Shown here piece by piece: positions 20,111-31,334 of a stretch of 64,000 nt of DNA. Source of the stretch: Basidiobolus meristosporus CBS 931.73 (lineage: Eukaryota > Basidiobolomycota > Basidiobolomycetes > Basidiobolales > Basidiobolaceae). A program made the translations under genes and the position numbers. The notes beneath the pieces were generated by a model. It was not told the DNA's origin. It ran no database searches and saw only the letters and a list, made by a program, of their open reading frames with translations. The stretch spans positions 62,001 to 126,000 of the forward strand of contig MCFE01000062.1 in the NCBI GenBank assembly GCA_002104905.1, in the 5' to 3' direction. Position 1 is the first letter of the stretch. The number at the start of each line of letters is the position of its first letter.

Positions 20111-23026
20111 ATGGATCCAGCCAGCCAGGACATCTAATTGCCTTATATGGCAAGAAACTTGATGGTATTTTAATGGACTCACAGCAAGACTCTGATGGCA
20201 TTATATTGGCAGTATGACAGCCTACAGCTGGTTCTGCAAAATGCTACCATACCAACTTACTAAATGGAATTCTTTTTCCACCTCCCCTTGTGCAATTCAT
20301 ATATCCCACTGTAGAATTACCCCTCTTTATTTGCTTGTCCACTACTACCTTGGGTATTATGCATATAGTTCAGATCAAAAAAAAACTATGGCCTCCTGCT
20401 TACTAACCTCTACAAACACACATACCTGCCTCAATTGACATACTTCTATCACCTCAACTTCACAGCTTTTTAGAGTGATACTTGCAAAGTTGCCATATAA
20501 CTTGTACTGCTGGTAACATATACATCTTGCAAACATGTGCTTGGTTGTTGCCACTTCTGCTTTAAATACCTCCTGAATATCCGCAAAGAACTTCTTGGTA
20601 TTTAGCCAATATAATTCTTCTTCCTGCTGGATTCTAGTCCCCCTTATAGGTGCACTCTGGCTCTTGTTGTGTGAATTCCATATTGAATGGTGTAGAAGTT
20701 TGCTTGTGACCAAGGAAAATCCAGCATACCTTGGTAGAGTTTTCCTAATAAGAATTAGTTGCTTGTTGCACCCAACCAAGCTTTGCATTACTCAACTGAT
20801 TACCCATGCTTTGGGGCTGCTTAGCTTCCTAATGCCATAGGCATAGGTGTCTCCATGTGCACATTTGTCCTCAGTATTTTCCAACTCTTCCTGGCTGTCC
20901 TCCATGTGCCAACTCCTCACACCCATGATGGACTTGAAGGTGGTGTTCTTGATGAGATTGGGATATGGTAGTACCTGCAACTTGACTTGTCTTCCTATCT
21001 TGCCATACATCTGCTCCATAGGAAACTCCCAAAAGGTGAAGCAATGCCCAATATTCTCCACACACCATGCAAGATGGAGTAGAGAACAGATACAGTAGTG
21101 GCAGAGATCTATGCATTCAGCTTTATGTTTGTAGTATAGCTACTCAAATCCTGTCACAAACTCCTTGCACAACAGCTATAGATGCATCAAGTTGGCATTG
21201 GTGATCTGCTTCTGGATAAATATTCCTACAATATCCATATATGACTCCCAATGCTTCCAATGTACTCTTGGTAGGAATGGCTTCAGAATGCCTCTTGAAT
21301 AAATATATATCCAGTTCATCCAGCCTTTGCATTTGAATTGTTGCATATGCATATGGATATTAATTGGAGCCTGTGAGAAGTACTTACAGCAGCAGATACT
21401 CTGTAATATCTTGCCAATTCTTTGAAAATTCTCCAGTATCTCAAAGGGCTCATCTAGCTTGCAATGCCCCACATACAACTTAGTCAGCAGTATAGGGATA
21501 TTGTTGCAAAGCAAATGCATTGCTCCCAGTGGAAAGCTTTTGTTCCAACAGATACCCTCTATCTTAAATATATCTGGCTTCCAATTGATTCCATATTCCA
21601 GCCAATGGCTTATAGCTTGCCAACTATGCTGCAATTGCATGCTGACTTCTGTACATTCTCTCTGTGGAAAGATGATGTTCTTAGTGCTGGTGTTCAGGTA
21701 ATAATAAGATGTGTGAGTTATGGAGTAAATCTCCTGGTTCTCATACATTTGACCGCAATACCATCCATTGTGCTCAGAGAAACCTGCTATCTTGCCAATG
21801 GCTGGGGTATCTCCAATGCAGATAATAATATGTGCTTTTACATGACAGCCATTTACTGTTATCCTGCTGGAAAGCATACAAAACTCATCCAGCAATGGAT
21901 ACAGGTAGCTATCCAGGTTGGATGGTGATTTAGGCCCAGATACCAGTGAGACTACCATCAGATTATTGCTCTGATACCATAAGATGGGCAGCATATCAAG
22001 ATTGATGAGAATCAGTGGCTTGCAGGATTTGCTGGTAGAGTACTTGTTTAATGAGAGTCTATCAGGTGCTAAGGCAAAGGCATGGCCATACATACCTTCA
22101 AAGTAGCACTTGCTTCCCAGCTGTTTGTAATGTTTGCCTTCAAGTATATCAGATATGTTTGCACTTGATTGATACTGAGTGTGGTACTGTACAGCTTTGC
22201 AACATTTGTTGGACTGCATCAGCTTCCTCAGACAGGGTATTACCGGAACATATCTGGAGTGTGAACAATGTTTTCCCTCAATGGTGATAGATTCCTCACA
22301 ATTTGGACACATTGCAATGGTAGCATCTTTAGATGTGAATGCCATGCAACTGTTACCACATGCTGGAATCTGGACAGTCTCTGGATCATATGTTGTCTGC
22401 CACATGATGGTTGTTCACTTATACCATGTGTATGGCAAGTTGCATCCTGGTACAATTTTGGCAAGAAGTAGTAACAAATCCTCAAAGCCCCCATTACTGA
22501 TATTAGTGGAAACACGCCACTTCTCTAGCCACAATATTACATCATTCACCAGTAGATGGTTTACTGTGCTCACTTGGCTCCATAAAGTATCCTTGGCATT
22601 TTTTTCAATGGGTGTTATCTCATTGCATATTGGGATTTGACTGGGCTCATTCATGGTACTGTTGTTAGAGGAGATAGGCACACAATCCATCAATGAACCT
22701 TTGTTGTCAGAGCTATCACTCTGCATGCCATGCTCAGAAGGCTGAGGCAAGCCTAAAGGCATCACACACTCACCTGACTTAGTTTGTGCAAGGTGACAAA
22801 GACAGCCAGGTGCCAATATAGAAGTATTAACTGGTCAGCAAGATAATGTTGGTACAGGAGTGACCAATGAATGGTCAAATATGACTTGTATGGTAAAACA
22901 CTGGCCATGATCCTTGTAATACTTCCTATGCTGTCTGCATGCATCATGGCTGAGAGGCTTGCTGCAATAGCCACATGGTCTTTTTTCTCTTCTCTTATGG
23001 TGCTGAGTCAAAGTAGTGTGGTCCAT
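20111..23026 (-). pseudogene. CACTA-type Tnp2 transposase (copy A), decayed
   Basis: Read on the minus strand from the ATG at 23026, the protein starts MDHTTLTQHHKRREKRPCGY with a Cys/His cluster, then a polar linker, then a 409-codon open core (22405-21176). The core has the Tnp2 family order: YDPETVQIPACGNSCMAF with CPNC, IPCLRKLM, KPLILINLDMLP, LVSGPKSPSNLDSYLYPLLD, GDTPAIGKIAGFSEHNG. A C-terminal part follows with DKCAHGDTYAYGI. Tnp2 is the DDE-type transposase of CACTA/EnSpm elements and cuts at their terminal inverted repeats. At least two in-frame stops in the N-terminal third and frameshifts below 21176 make this copy inactive as read. A divergent partner ORF starts at 23249. Confidence 0.8.
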
Positions 23027-23248
23027 GGGGAAAACAGTTTGACCTTCAACAATGTGACACCATTATATCACCTTTTGGTCAATACTTGTGTGTACTCAAG
23101 ATAGTGCTGTATTTGAGACATTGCACCTACATGAATGTAAGATTCAATGATGACCTGCCATAGTAAGCATTATAGATAAAGTTGTGGCACCACATACACA
23201 TGTATATGTGACACTATTTCCCCTGTGGTCTGACTCACTTCCATATAT
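23027..23248. promoter_or_regulatory. Shared intergenic region between divergent CACTA genes
   Basis: About 220 bp separate the Tnp2 start (23026, minus) from the accessory ORF start (23249, plus). Related sequence (TGTAAGATTCAATGATGACC, then GTGGCACCACATACACA) recurs between the same two genes near 45120-45290 and 49860-50070. A TATATAT sits just before the plus-strand ATG. It is probably a bidirectional promoter; this is inferred from position and conservation. Confidence 0.5.
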
Positions 23249-23987
23249 ATGCTGCCAAAAAATAAAGCAAATTTGCCTGGTTTCCAACCAAACCCCACCG
23301 CTTATGGCAACAGAAGAACAGTTGGACAACAGCCTGCTTTGACATTCAGTGCAACAAGCAGGGCTACATTCCAAAAAGACCCTGTGGACAGTGTGCCCAT
23401 TGAAGTTAATAATGGCAACTCCTCTGGCTCTCAGTCAAGTGGGCAATTGAGAGCCTCTGCAGAGCCACAAGCTGACCATTATACTCAGGCAGAGGATAAT
23501 GTAGCAACTACAGTACCCTTAATTGAAGACCAGCAAGTGGCTGTAATAACATCACCACCACCCATATTGGCAAGTATGTTGTCAGCTCATACCAAAGCAT
23601 TAATGAAGCAATTAGTTGCAGTGGCTGATAGCACAGATGTAATGGCCCAGAGAAATCAGGAAATAATCCAGAAACAGGATGAGTGGATAATACATGTAGG
23701 GCATCAGTATCCCAGGTAGAGAAAGCAGTATCTTTGCTGCAAAAAAAGAACTCAAGTAGCTCAATGTCACAGCCAAGAGTTGAGCCATCTCACAATGTAA
23801 CAGCAGAGGAACACCATACAGCCTTTGAAGCACAACAACAGTGCCCAAAGATAAAGCCCACAGAAATACCTATCACAGCATGGGAGGGAGACAATATGGT
23901 GTTAATACTAAGGCCTAAAAGTCAAAAGACATTGAAGATCCATGGAGCTATTGAGTGCAATAATAAAGAGTGGGCTAATGCTCCAAA
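23249..23987 (+). pseudogene. CACTA accessory ORF (copy A), N-terminal part
   Basis: The frame from 23249 gives 156 codons (MLPKNKANLPGFQPNP, PPPILASMLSAHTKALMKQL), then a frameshift near 23700 leads into SQVEKAVSLLQKKNSSSSMS and AIECNNKEWANAP. The middle (about residues 110-175) is heptad-like and may be a coiled coil. The same ORF is found divergent to Tnp2 at 45070-44104, 50070-52010 and 61633-59990. I do not recognise a domain; in plant CACTA elements a second gene (TnpA/TnpD type) binds subterminal repeats, and this ORF could do a similar job. The Copia element at 23988 cuts it, and the gene resumes at 33317. Confidence 0.65.
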
Positions 23988-24334
23988 TGTTGTAAGAGTC
24001 TTGGGATATTGGAAGTGATTTGGGAGGACAAGTAGATTACGTGGTTATCACCTAATGTTTTATTGAATGTAAAAGTAGTATTTATACTTTACATGGTTTT
24101 GGCATAACAAGCATGTAGAATAGGTTAAGGAAGGTCCCAATTACATGCATGCAAAGTTTGGGGCATTTGGACAACTTTGAGAATTTTCATGTTCTGGGTA
24201 CATGGTATTTTGGTGAAGATATTTCAACAGAATCCTGACAAGGGATTTGGTCACTATTCTCTTGGATTTGGAGGTAATGATCTAAGTGACTATGTTAGGT
24301 GAATATTTAGGTGGAATTATAAGCTTTTACAACA
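23988..24334 (-). repeat. 3' LTR of Copia copy B (347 bp)
   Basis: On the plus strand it reads TGTTGTAAGAGTC to TTTTACAACA. The adjoining purine tract, read on the minus strand as GAGTGGGGG just before the LTR, fits a polypurine tract. Confidence 0.9.
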
Positions 24335-25217
24335 CCCCCACTCAGCTAAATGTTCATACTGACTAGCCCTAATTTTGACCCAAGATATTTGAACTTGTCT
24401 CTAGCTGATGGTTTGGTAAATATCTCTGCAATCTTATCATCTGAAAGGCAGTAAACTAAGCTAACCAAGTTATTCTCTATAGCTTCACATATGAAATGAT
24501 GTCTAATATCTATGTGCTTAGCTCTAGCATGAAAAGTTGGATTTTTACCTAATTGTATACATCCTTGATTATCTTGAAATAAAGTAATAGGCATTTTTTA
24601 CACAGGCTTAAATCTGTAAAAAGCTTTCTTATTCACATTGCTTCTTTTGTAGGCTCACAGGCTGCTATATACTCTGCCTCTGTGGTAGAAAGCGCTGCAG
24701 TTGGTTGCTTTCTTGAATTCCATGAAATTGCTCCTTTTCAATAAAGAATGGTGTTTACTGTGGTGGAACTTCTGTCTTCCAAATTTTGTCCCCAATTAGC
24801 ATCAGAGTATCCTGCTAGATCCTGTTCTTAGTCCTTATAAGTCTATCCTAAGCAGATATCAGCAGTTCCTTTTAGGTATCTAGAAATCCGCTTAACTGCT
24901 GCAATATGATCAGATCTATAGTTCTGATTATGTTGGCTGACAACTCCCACTAAATATGAGATATCTGGACATGTTCCAAGCATGATATACATCAGACTGC
25001 CAACCATAGATTGATAAGGAAGCTCAGGGTTTCAGATGGCACCAAGCCCTCTTGATTTGTTTGAGTTTTGACCAAGACAAGGTTTACCTCCATCAGGGCA
25101 GCTGCCAGTTTACAGACTTCCATTTGGCACTTATTTAGTATATCTTGAATATGCTTGGATTGGCTAAGGGTGAGAGTCTGGGTACTTCTGTCTATGGAGA
25201 ACTTAATCCCTAAGTAA
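24335..25217 (-). pseudogene. Copia RNase H and C-terminal Pol
   Basis: The minus strand reads LGIKFSIDRSTQTLTLSQSK, then SDANWG, AEYIAACEPTKEA, and QDNQGCIQLGKNPTFHARAK with HIDIRHHFI and IFTKP near the end. This is the normal order of the RNase H domain at the end of Copia Pol. Stops are frequent. The upstream part is separated from it by the Harbinger-like insertion. Confidence 0.8.
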
Positions 25218-25559
25218 TAGACTTGTTCTGCTGGATAGTGCTACATAGTGCCAGCCTTTTTATAGTGCCAGATCAATCTGGCACTATCTTGCACTATGAT
25301 TTCTACTATCATGCCAGTGGTGGGATATAGTTACTGGTAACTTTACTCAATCTTACTTATGTTGCACAGAGTAGTGCTTTCCTTGCTTTATTTACTCTTC
25401 ACAATGCTCCAGACACATTTCTCTCAATGGATGTCTTCTTGTATGAATATACTGTGCATTGATAAGTACCTTAACTATTTTACCTATTCTGCTGCTTTCT
25501 CCTATACATGAATTTTCTCTGTTTTACCTGCCAATATGCTGAATCTCTTCAGATATCCA

Positions 25560-26324
25560 AATGTATGCTCTACCCTCACTCTAAATGATTAAATAACTCA
25601 TTGTAGAGCTTCTGCTTCCTGCTAAGCACACCATTCCTTAGCTTCCTATAAGCTGTAATACATCCTAATCTCTGATAATCCTCTCCTATGTAAGCTAAGT
25701 CTGCCATACATTTCTCCCCTTTACTGAATCTTGGATGATTCTCTACCCAGAGTGCTTTGTCATGCCTACTTCCAGCAAATGACCCACTGAATCAGATGAT
25801 GTTACCCTCAATGTCAGACAGTGCTTGAAACTTCACACAGTGTGCCTTGTGCTTGCCAGAATAAAAGTGCCTCTGCCCTCTGGAAGGTCTGTTAATCCTG
25901 ACTGGGAAGGTATCCAAAATACTTCTTATAGGGAACCTGTTGCTGAACACTCAGGGATATGGAAGTCTATTGGAGCTTCTGAACCTAGTGCTCCAAGCTT
26001 GCTCTAAGTCATTCATACCCTTTGCAAGGTGGTTATCCATTGCTGTCAGCTGGGAATAAAGCTCCTAGGACTTTTGTTGCCATGAATGGTGGGATGAAAC
26101 CTTGTAGAGCAAAAGTTTTTGTAATAGCAGAGAAGCACAACAAGAGATCTCCTTGAGTAGATTGGGGTTGATGGACCACAGTACCTGGTATAGATCTCCT
26201 CTAGTGTGTCAAAAGGAAATCCAGTGGTAGTGATGGGGTTGATGAGAAAAGACTGTTCAGATGAGTAAGTCATATTAAAATAGGTAAGGATTGGGCTGAG
26301 ATAATTTGATTTGATTTGGCGCAA
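25560..26324 (-). pseudogene. Harbinger/DDE_Tnp_4-like transposase
   Basis: A 92-codon open stretch from 26324 reads MRQIKSNYLSPILTYF to VLLCYYKNF. A stop-interrupted part follows: LDTFPVRINRPSRG (first catalytic Asp), FYSGKHKAHCVKFQALSDIE, SGSFAGSRHDKALW, and GEKCMADLAYIGEDYQ (second Asp), then AYRKLRNGVLSRKQKLYNE. This spacing is that of DDE_Tnp_4 (IS5/Harbinger) transposases. Several stop codons and a frame change are present, so it is inactive. Confidence 0.75.
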
Positions 26325-26534
26325 TAAGCTTTATTTATCTGATTTTTCATGCACTATGATTAGATCTCCATCAATTGCCATGTATCCCATCATTATGTTG
26401 CAAAAATCATCCTCAAACAATTACTGGGTATTTTTATTGATGTTTTACTCACAAGTCTAAAATCAAATAGGAAATCTGCAATTGATGTGATCTGATCCAT
26501 GTCAATGCAATCCAAGATGCATCATGCATAATAT

Positions 26535-27053
26535 ATGGCAAATTCAGCAATCACATTAGTTTTCATATATATTTCATGTAAGACCAGGCTGATGCCAATA
26601 CACCACTGTATAAGTATTCAAATCCGTCACTATGGTCCCATACCAAGTCTCAACTCTTCTTTAGTTCAACCCAGAAAAAACCCATCCCCCAGCTCACAAG
26701 CACAGTCTGAACCAGAAAAGGCAATGTTAGATCTGTTCAAGTTCTTGCCAAATGATTTCAGTATGGCCCCAGTGCTTATAATGGGCCTTTGTACAGATAT
26801 TTGGGCACTGCTCATTAATCTAGCAGAACTAGATACCTTGGAGAGTCAACAGAGATGGAAGAACCTGAGTAGAAAGCTGTGGCATGAGTTCTACATCAAG
26901 AAGCCAGCGGATGTATACAAGAAGATATATAACAAGACAAGTATTGAAATCCAGAATGAGCTGAGAGTGAGGGAATTTGATGAGGAAGCCGTGCAGGAAC
27001 AATTTTGCAACAATTTGCTCAGTACAGGCTGGACGCATCTGCTTGTGCCCTGA
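26535..27053 (+). CDS. Plus-strand ORF of the Harbinger-like element, function unknown
   Basis: The 172-codon frame reads LDLFKFLPNDFSMAPVLI in its middle and ESQQRWKNLSRKLWHEFYIK with ADVYKKIYNKTSIEIQNELR further on. The second half is strongly helical and charged. Harbinger elements often carry a second gene for a Myb/SANT-like DNA-binding partner; I see no clear Myb tryptophan pattern, so the function is open. The last 110 residues look more protein-like than the first 60, so the true start may be the Met near 26724. Confidence 0.45.
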   Translation: MANSAITLVFIYISCKTRLMPIHHCISIQIRHYGPIPSLNSSLVQPRKNPSPSSQAQSEPEKAMLDLFKFLPNDFSMAPVLIMGLCTDIWALLINLAELDTLESQQRWKNLSRKLWHEFYIKKPADVYKKIYNKTSIEIQNELRVREFDEEAVQEQFCNNLLSTGWTHLLVP

Positions 27054-27130
27054 CTTTTCAAACTAAAGAGATTTTGAATGAGTTTTTGCCTCAAATGACT
27101 AATGTATTATGTGATATATTAGTAGAGCTA

Positions 27131-27877
27131 AGTGGTTTCTAAGAGCAATATACACAGGACTCATCCAGGCAATAGTTGCAAAGTATTAGACAGAGGGCAA
27201 GTGAATACCTTGAGGAATCAGAAGGTGAGCTTCAAGAGGAAGAATACAGACTGCAAGCAACATTGTCTAGATTGTGCCAGCATGCCTTGCTGGATTGCTT
27301 ACCCTCCCTTGCAACTTCAGCATGCCGGTGCATGTCAATCCAGACTACGCTAACACCCTTCACAAGAGCACCTTGCATTGACTCAACATGTATTGGGTCA
27401 ACGCACACGCTTCAGAGCAAAACCACCAGAACCCGCTAAACTGCTCAAAAAGACACAAGTCCATTAGAGTGGGCTGAGTTGCGTCAACAAGCAGCATCAC
27501 ATTGAACTCAGCCAAGGGCCATGCCAGCACATCAAGTTGCATCTGCGTGTGCCATTACACCTAACCATCAGCAAGTTTCTTCTAGTGAACCAACTGATGA
27601 TGACCCATATGAAGTGCCTCAAGCACCAGAGCCTTTGGCAAGTAAAAGAATGCGTCAGCACATAGTACTGCAGGCCGGCTCAGTTGCATCATCCAGAGCA
27701 ATTCAGCTCAGCCAAGCTGCAGCATTGCACTCATTAACTAGGAGGCAAAATACTGACTACAAATACACAAGTAGCCAAGCGGATAGTCAACAAGAAAGTA
27801 GTTTAGGTGTGCAAAGTGAATCACTACCAAATGCTTCAGTAGTAATCCCTGCAAGAAAAAAGCCTAGGAGAAGATGA
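27131..27877 (+). pseudogene. Low-complexity plus-strand coding remnant in the Harbinger-like element
   Basis: Overlapping frames at 27176-27439 and 27521-27877 encode polar, Gln/Ser/Ala-rich sequence ending in the basic run ARKKPRRR, which resembles a nuclear localisation signal. It may be the C-terminal part of the same protein as the ORF ending at 27053, separated by a stop and frameshifts. Confidence 0.35.
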
Positions 27878-28620
27878 TGCAACTGCATTGAATTGCTATT
27901 ATTTGTAATGATCCAAACAACACATTTTTTTTGCAATCCACATTAAGCCATTGCAAATTGGTGATCACTAAATTTTTGATTTAAGCAATATCAAGGTTGT
28001 CTCACATTGGAGACAGGACCCCTATAAATAAACACCCTGCATATGTATACATCATCTGTGGCACCAGTGTAGCCATTTGATCTGATTTGCACCCATACAG
28101 CTGGCTGTGTGCTAGCTATGGCACCTTGTCCAATCACTAGGATCAGGGATTTACTTGCTTAATGGGCAAAATGGGATATTTAGTGGCAAATCAGGTAGCT
28201 TGTGTATTGGTCAAAGACCCAATAGGGGGCTGAAAGATTCAGGATACTTTTGGACCAATTAACCACCTAAATACCATCCAATTGGAGTGATGGTAACCAA
28301 AATGGTAAGTATCAGTGTAGTTTATAGTGTGCTATGCATTTATTTCCATTTACATTAAAGAAACAAATCCAAATACTGGATTTTACCTACCATAATAGCT
28401 GTATCCAATTGTCACGTGATGCAAACATTATAAGTGGGCGCAATTGTTTGTCCCAACCTCATTGTGTCAGATTGTGCCATAGTGTGCAAGATTGTCCCAC
28501 ATGGTTCAAAATTGTTCAAGAGCAATCCTGCCTACTGGTAGCTACAATTTTGTGCCCAATCATTCTTAGACACTATGGATTGTGCCACACACCCTAGCAT
28601 GGTATAATGGAACAAGTCTA

Positions 28621-29557
28621 GTAACTGAGCTCTCCTAGATCAGACATCTTGAACCCCTTAGATAGGCTGGATTTAGTCTATTTCAATGTTTCTATGTTAT
28701 TAGCAGCTATAATAAGATCATCCCCATACAGAGCTAATAAAGCTGAATTTGCTTTATCTGATTTATAGTATATACTACAGTCAGCATTACTCCTATTGAA
28801 ACTCAAAGACTCCAAACAAGAATATATCTTGCAATTCCAGGCTCTTGGTGATTGTTTGAGACCATAAAGAGATTTTTTAAGCTTGTAGGCCAAATGGGGG
28901 TTATCTTGGTCAGTAAACCCATCTGGCTAGTCCATATACACGTTCTCATCAAGTTCCCCATCAAAAATGCAGTTTTTACATCCATTTAATGTATAAAAAG
29001 CTTGTTTTTGGCTGCAATAGCCAATATCAATTGGATGGAATTAAACTTGGCTACAGGTGCAAAGGTCTCAGTATAGCCAAGTCCTTTTTTCTGAGAGTAT
29101 CCTTTGGCCACAAGTCTTGCTTTGTATCTATCAATTGAACCATCAACCTAGTGTATTGTCTTAAAGATTCATCTGCATGTAATTGATTTTTGGTTAATTG
29201 GTAACATGACTAAGTCCAAAGTTTGATTTTCCCTCAGGGTCTGGTATTCATCAGTCATTGCAGATCTGCAAAACTTTTTCTGAAGGCTATTTGGGGCCTC
29301 ATTTACAGTCTGGGGCTTATCAATATGGACTGAATAGGCATAGGGTAAGTTAGTACCCTCATTGATATAGTAATTTGGGTTGTTTCTGGTCCGGTTGAGT
29401 CTCCTGGCATCTGATACTAGATCAGTCACTTCTGGGATATTCCTGGGCACTGCTTCATACTGAACCACAGTTGTAGAGTCCTCTGGAGTGAAAAATTCAT
29501 TGTTATGCTCTGATTCAATTCTGACAATTGGTGGACTTGAGATCAGATTTTTGTCAT
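28621..29557 (-). pseudogene. Copia reverse transcriptase
   Basis: Read on the minus strand: ARRLNRTRNNPNYYINEGTN, then [11 protein letters not shown]-like sequence, MDVKTAFL(M)GNL, KKSLYGLKQSPRAWN, and LLALYGDDLIIAANN, which holds the active-site YGDD-type motif. The part after DLGELSY lies beyond the Harbinger-like insertion. Stops and frameshifts are present throughout. Confidence 0.85.
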
Positions 29558-30293
29558 TAGACTTGTTTGGTTGGAGAGTGCCACATTGAGCCATTAGTGC
29601 CAAATGATGCCATAGTGTGCCAGAGAGGTCAAGTGAGCCTATACTTGGCCACAGAGTGTGAAACATAGCTCCGCATCTTCATGTAAAGCAGCCCCTGTGT
29701 TTCACCTATTGCGCAGGAGAAAATCCATTTTTTGACCTTTTTTTGTGGATCAATGTAGCTCAGGATGTGTAAGAGCACAAGCAGATTGAAGATATGCATC
29801 TGGTACTCAATACCCATGGCACTTGGAATCTAGCTCCTGTAGCTTGTATCATGTCACAAAAATGAATGGCACTATCTTGGTCCACTGGTACTATCTGGCA
29901 CTATAAGTGCTTTGTATAGATCTTACTTTAGGGCTAATATTTAAATATAGCGCCAGATAGTACCAGTGGACCAAGATAGTGCCATTCATTTTTGTGACAT
30001 GATACAAGCTACAGGAGCTAGATTCAGAGTGCCATGGGTATTGAGTACCAGATGCATATCTTCAATCTGCTTGTGATCTAACACATCATGAGCTACATTG
30101 ATCCAAAAAAAAAGGTCAAAACATGGATTTTCTCCAACACAATGGGTGAAACATAGGGGCTGCTTTGCATGAAGACGCGGAGCTATGTTTCACACTCTGT
30201 GGCCAGGTAGAGGCTCAATTGGCCTCTCTGGCACACTATGGCATTATTTGGCACTCATGGCTCAATGTGGCACTATCCAACGGAACAAGTCTA
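29558..30293. mobile_element. Palindromic foldback/MITE element (736 bp)
   Basis: The element is almost one perfect palindrome. The arm 29558-29904 is the reverse complement of 29946-30293, around a loop of about 41 bases. Its ends TAGACTTGTT and AACAAGTCTA are identical to those of the 3.4-kb transposon at 25218-28620, so it is probably mobilised by that family. It is flanked by TCAT and TTAT (one mismatch). The related Copia copy near 19270 lacks it, which confirms insertion. It encodes nothing evident. Confidence 0.9.
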
Positions 30294-31334
30294 TTATCTG
30301 ATGTCATTTTTTGTGAAAATTTTAAATTTTCATCAGGTAACTCATCCCTGGACTTGATCAGCTTCTTTGCTTTGGTATAGTAGAGTCTGTATGCCCTACT
30401 CTCTTTGCAGTAGCCCAGAAATATACATTTTGCACTTTTTGGCTCAAATTTTGACTAATTTCTGGGCAGTTTCTTGGCATATGCGGTAGACCAAAATATT
30501 CTTAGATGTTCTGCACTTGGTCTGTACCCACACTGTGCTTCAAACAGATTAGAATCACAAAGTATTCTGTTATAACTCCTATTTTTAAGGTATACAGTTG
30601 TGGCAACTGATTCCACCTAAAAATTATAGGACAATTTTTGATCATGGATCATCAATCCTACCATATCAATAATTGATCTGTTTGCATGTTCTGCTACTCC
30701 ATTTTGCTGTGGGGAGTATGGCACAGTAGTCTGCTGCTTCATCCCGTGATTTTGCAGAACTGGATGAAGAGTTTTGAGTTATATTCTCTGTTTTGATCAC
30801 ATGACATCCCTTGTCTCCAGATATCAAGCCAATTCAAGTCAGTGAAGAGATCCCAGTTCCTTCTAGAAAGTTCTACTACATTCTACCAACTTCTTAAATG
30901 CTCTGAGTTAATGTTACACAATGGAACATTCTATGGAAGCTTCCCATTGAGATTTATGTAGCCCCATGCCATATATGGCAACTACATGTCACATGACCTA
31001 GTCACATGATCAGCTGACCCCTGACATATTTCCATTTGATTTTCCAGTCTGTTCCTTAGTATATTCTATCTTGGCACACTTACTGTGCCTCACCCTAGAA
31101 CTCCATCAGTGTTAGCCAATATCTCTTGGCATCCATATTGCCAAAAGGTATATATAGTCCTATCCCCCTTTATGTATTCCTGAGTTGGATCAACACAGGT
31201 CTTGAATAAACAGCCTTGCTTTGGAAATGTGCCTTCCCTTGGAAACATGCCATGTCTTATTGATCCATACCTAAGTACTTTCCTGGTCCTGCCTTGCCTA
31301 GCTCTACTCTCCTGCCTTGTGTCTATTCATAACA
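30294..31334 (-). pseudogene. Copia integrase, C-terminal part, interrupted by a solo LTR
   Basis: Bases 30294-30788 read on the minus strand contain PQQNGVAEHANRSIIDM with the catalytic Glu kept, and the YGYRPSAEHLRIF-type block. The frame is interrupted at 30789 by a solo LTR and resumes at 31340. Stops occur in all parts. Confidence 0.75.
30789..31334 (+). repeat. Solo LTR of the chromovirus family (546 bp)
   Basis: It starts TGTTTTGATCACATGAC and ends TCTATTCATAACA. It matches the 3' LTR at 43576-44103 across its length, including GTCCTATCCCCC, AGGTCTTGAATAAACAGCC and CTAGCTCTACTCTCCTGCC. It is flanked by a perfect 5-bp duplication, TTCTC (30784-30788 and 31335-31339), inside the Copia integrase. 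An internal TATATATAG and AATAAA fit an LTR promoter and poly(A) signal. Confidence 0.92.

Larger units (their letters stand above)
25218..28620. mobile_element. Harbinger/IS5-like DNA transposon (3.4 kb) inserted in Copia pol
   Basis: The element starts TAGACTTGTT and ends AACAAGTCTA, a perfect 10-bp terminal inverted repeat, and is flanked on both sides by GTAA. Removing it with one GTAA restores the Copia reading frame (DLGELSY joined to LGIKFS). Subterminal regions carry repeated TAGTGCCA-like words. It encodes a decayed DDE transposase on the minus strand and at least one further ORF on the plus strand. A 4-bp target duplication is unusual, since the Harbinger family normally gives 3 bp. 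Confidence 0.85.

Noticed and set aside
20847-22640. Plus-strand open frames at 21464-21928 and 22179-22640 as genes
   Set aside because: They are antisense shadows of the minus-strand Tnp2 transposase, which matches its family across the same region.
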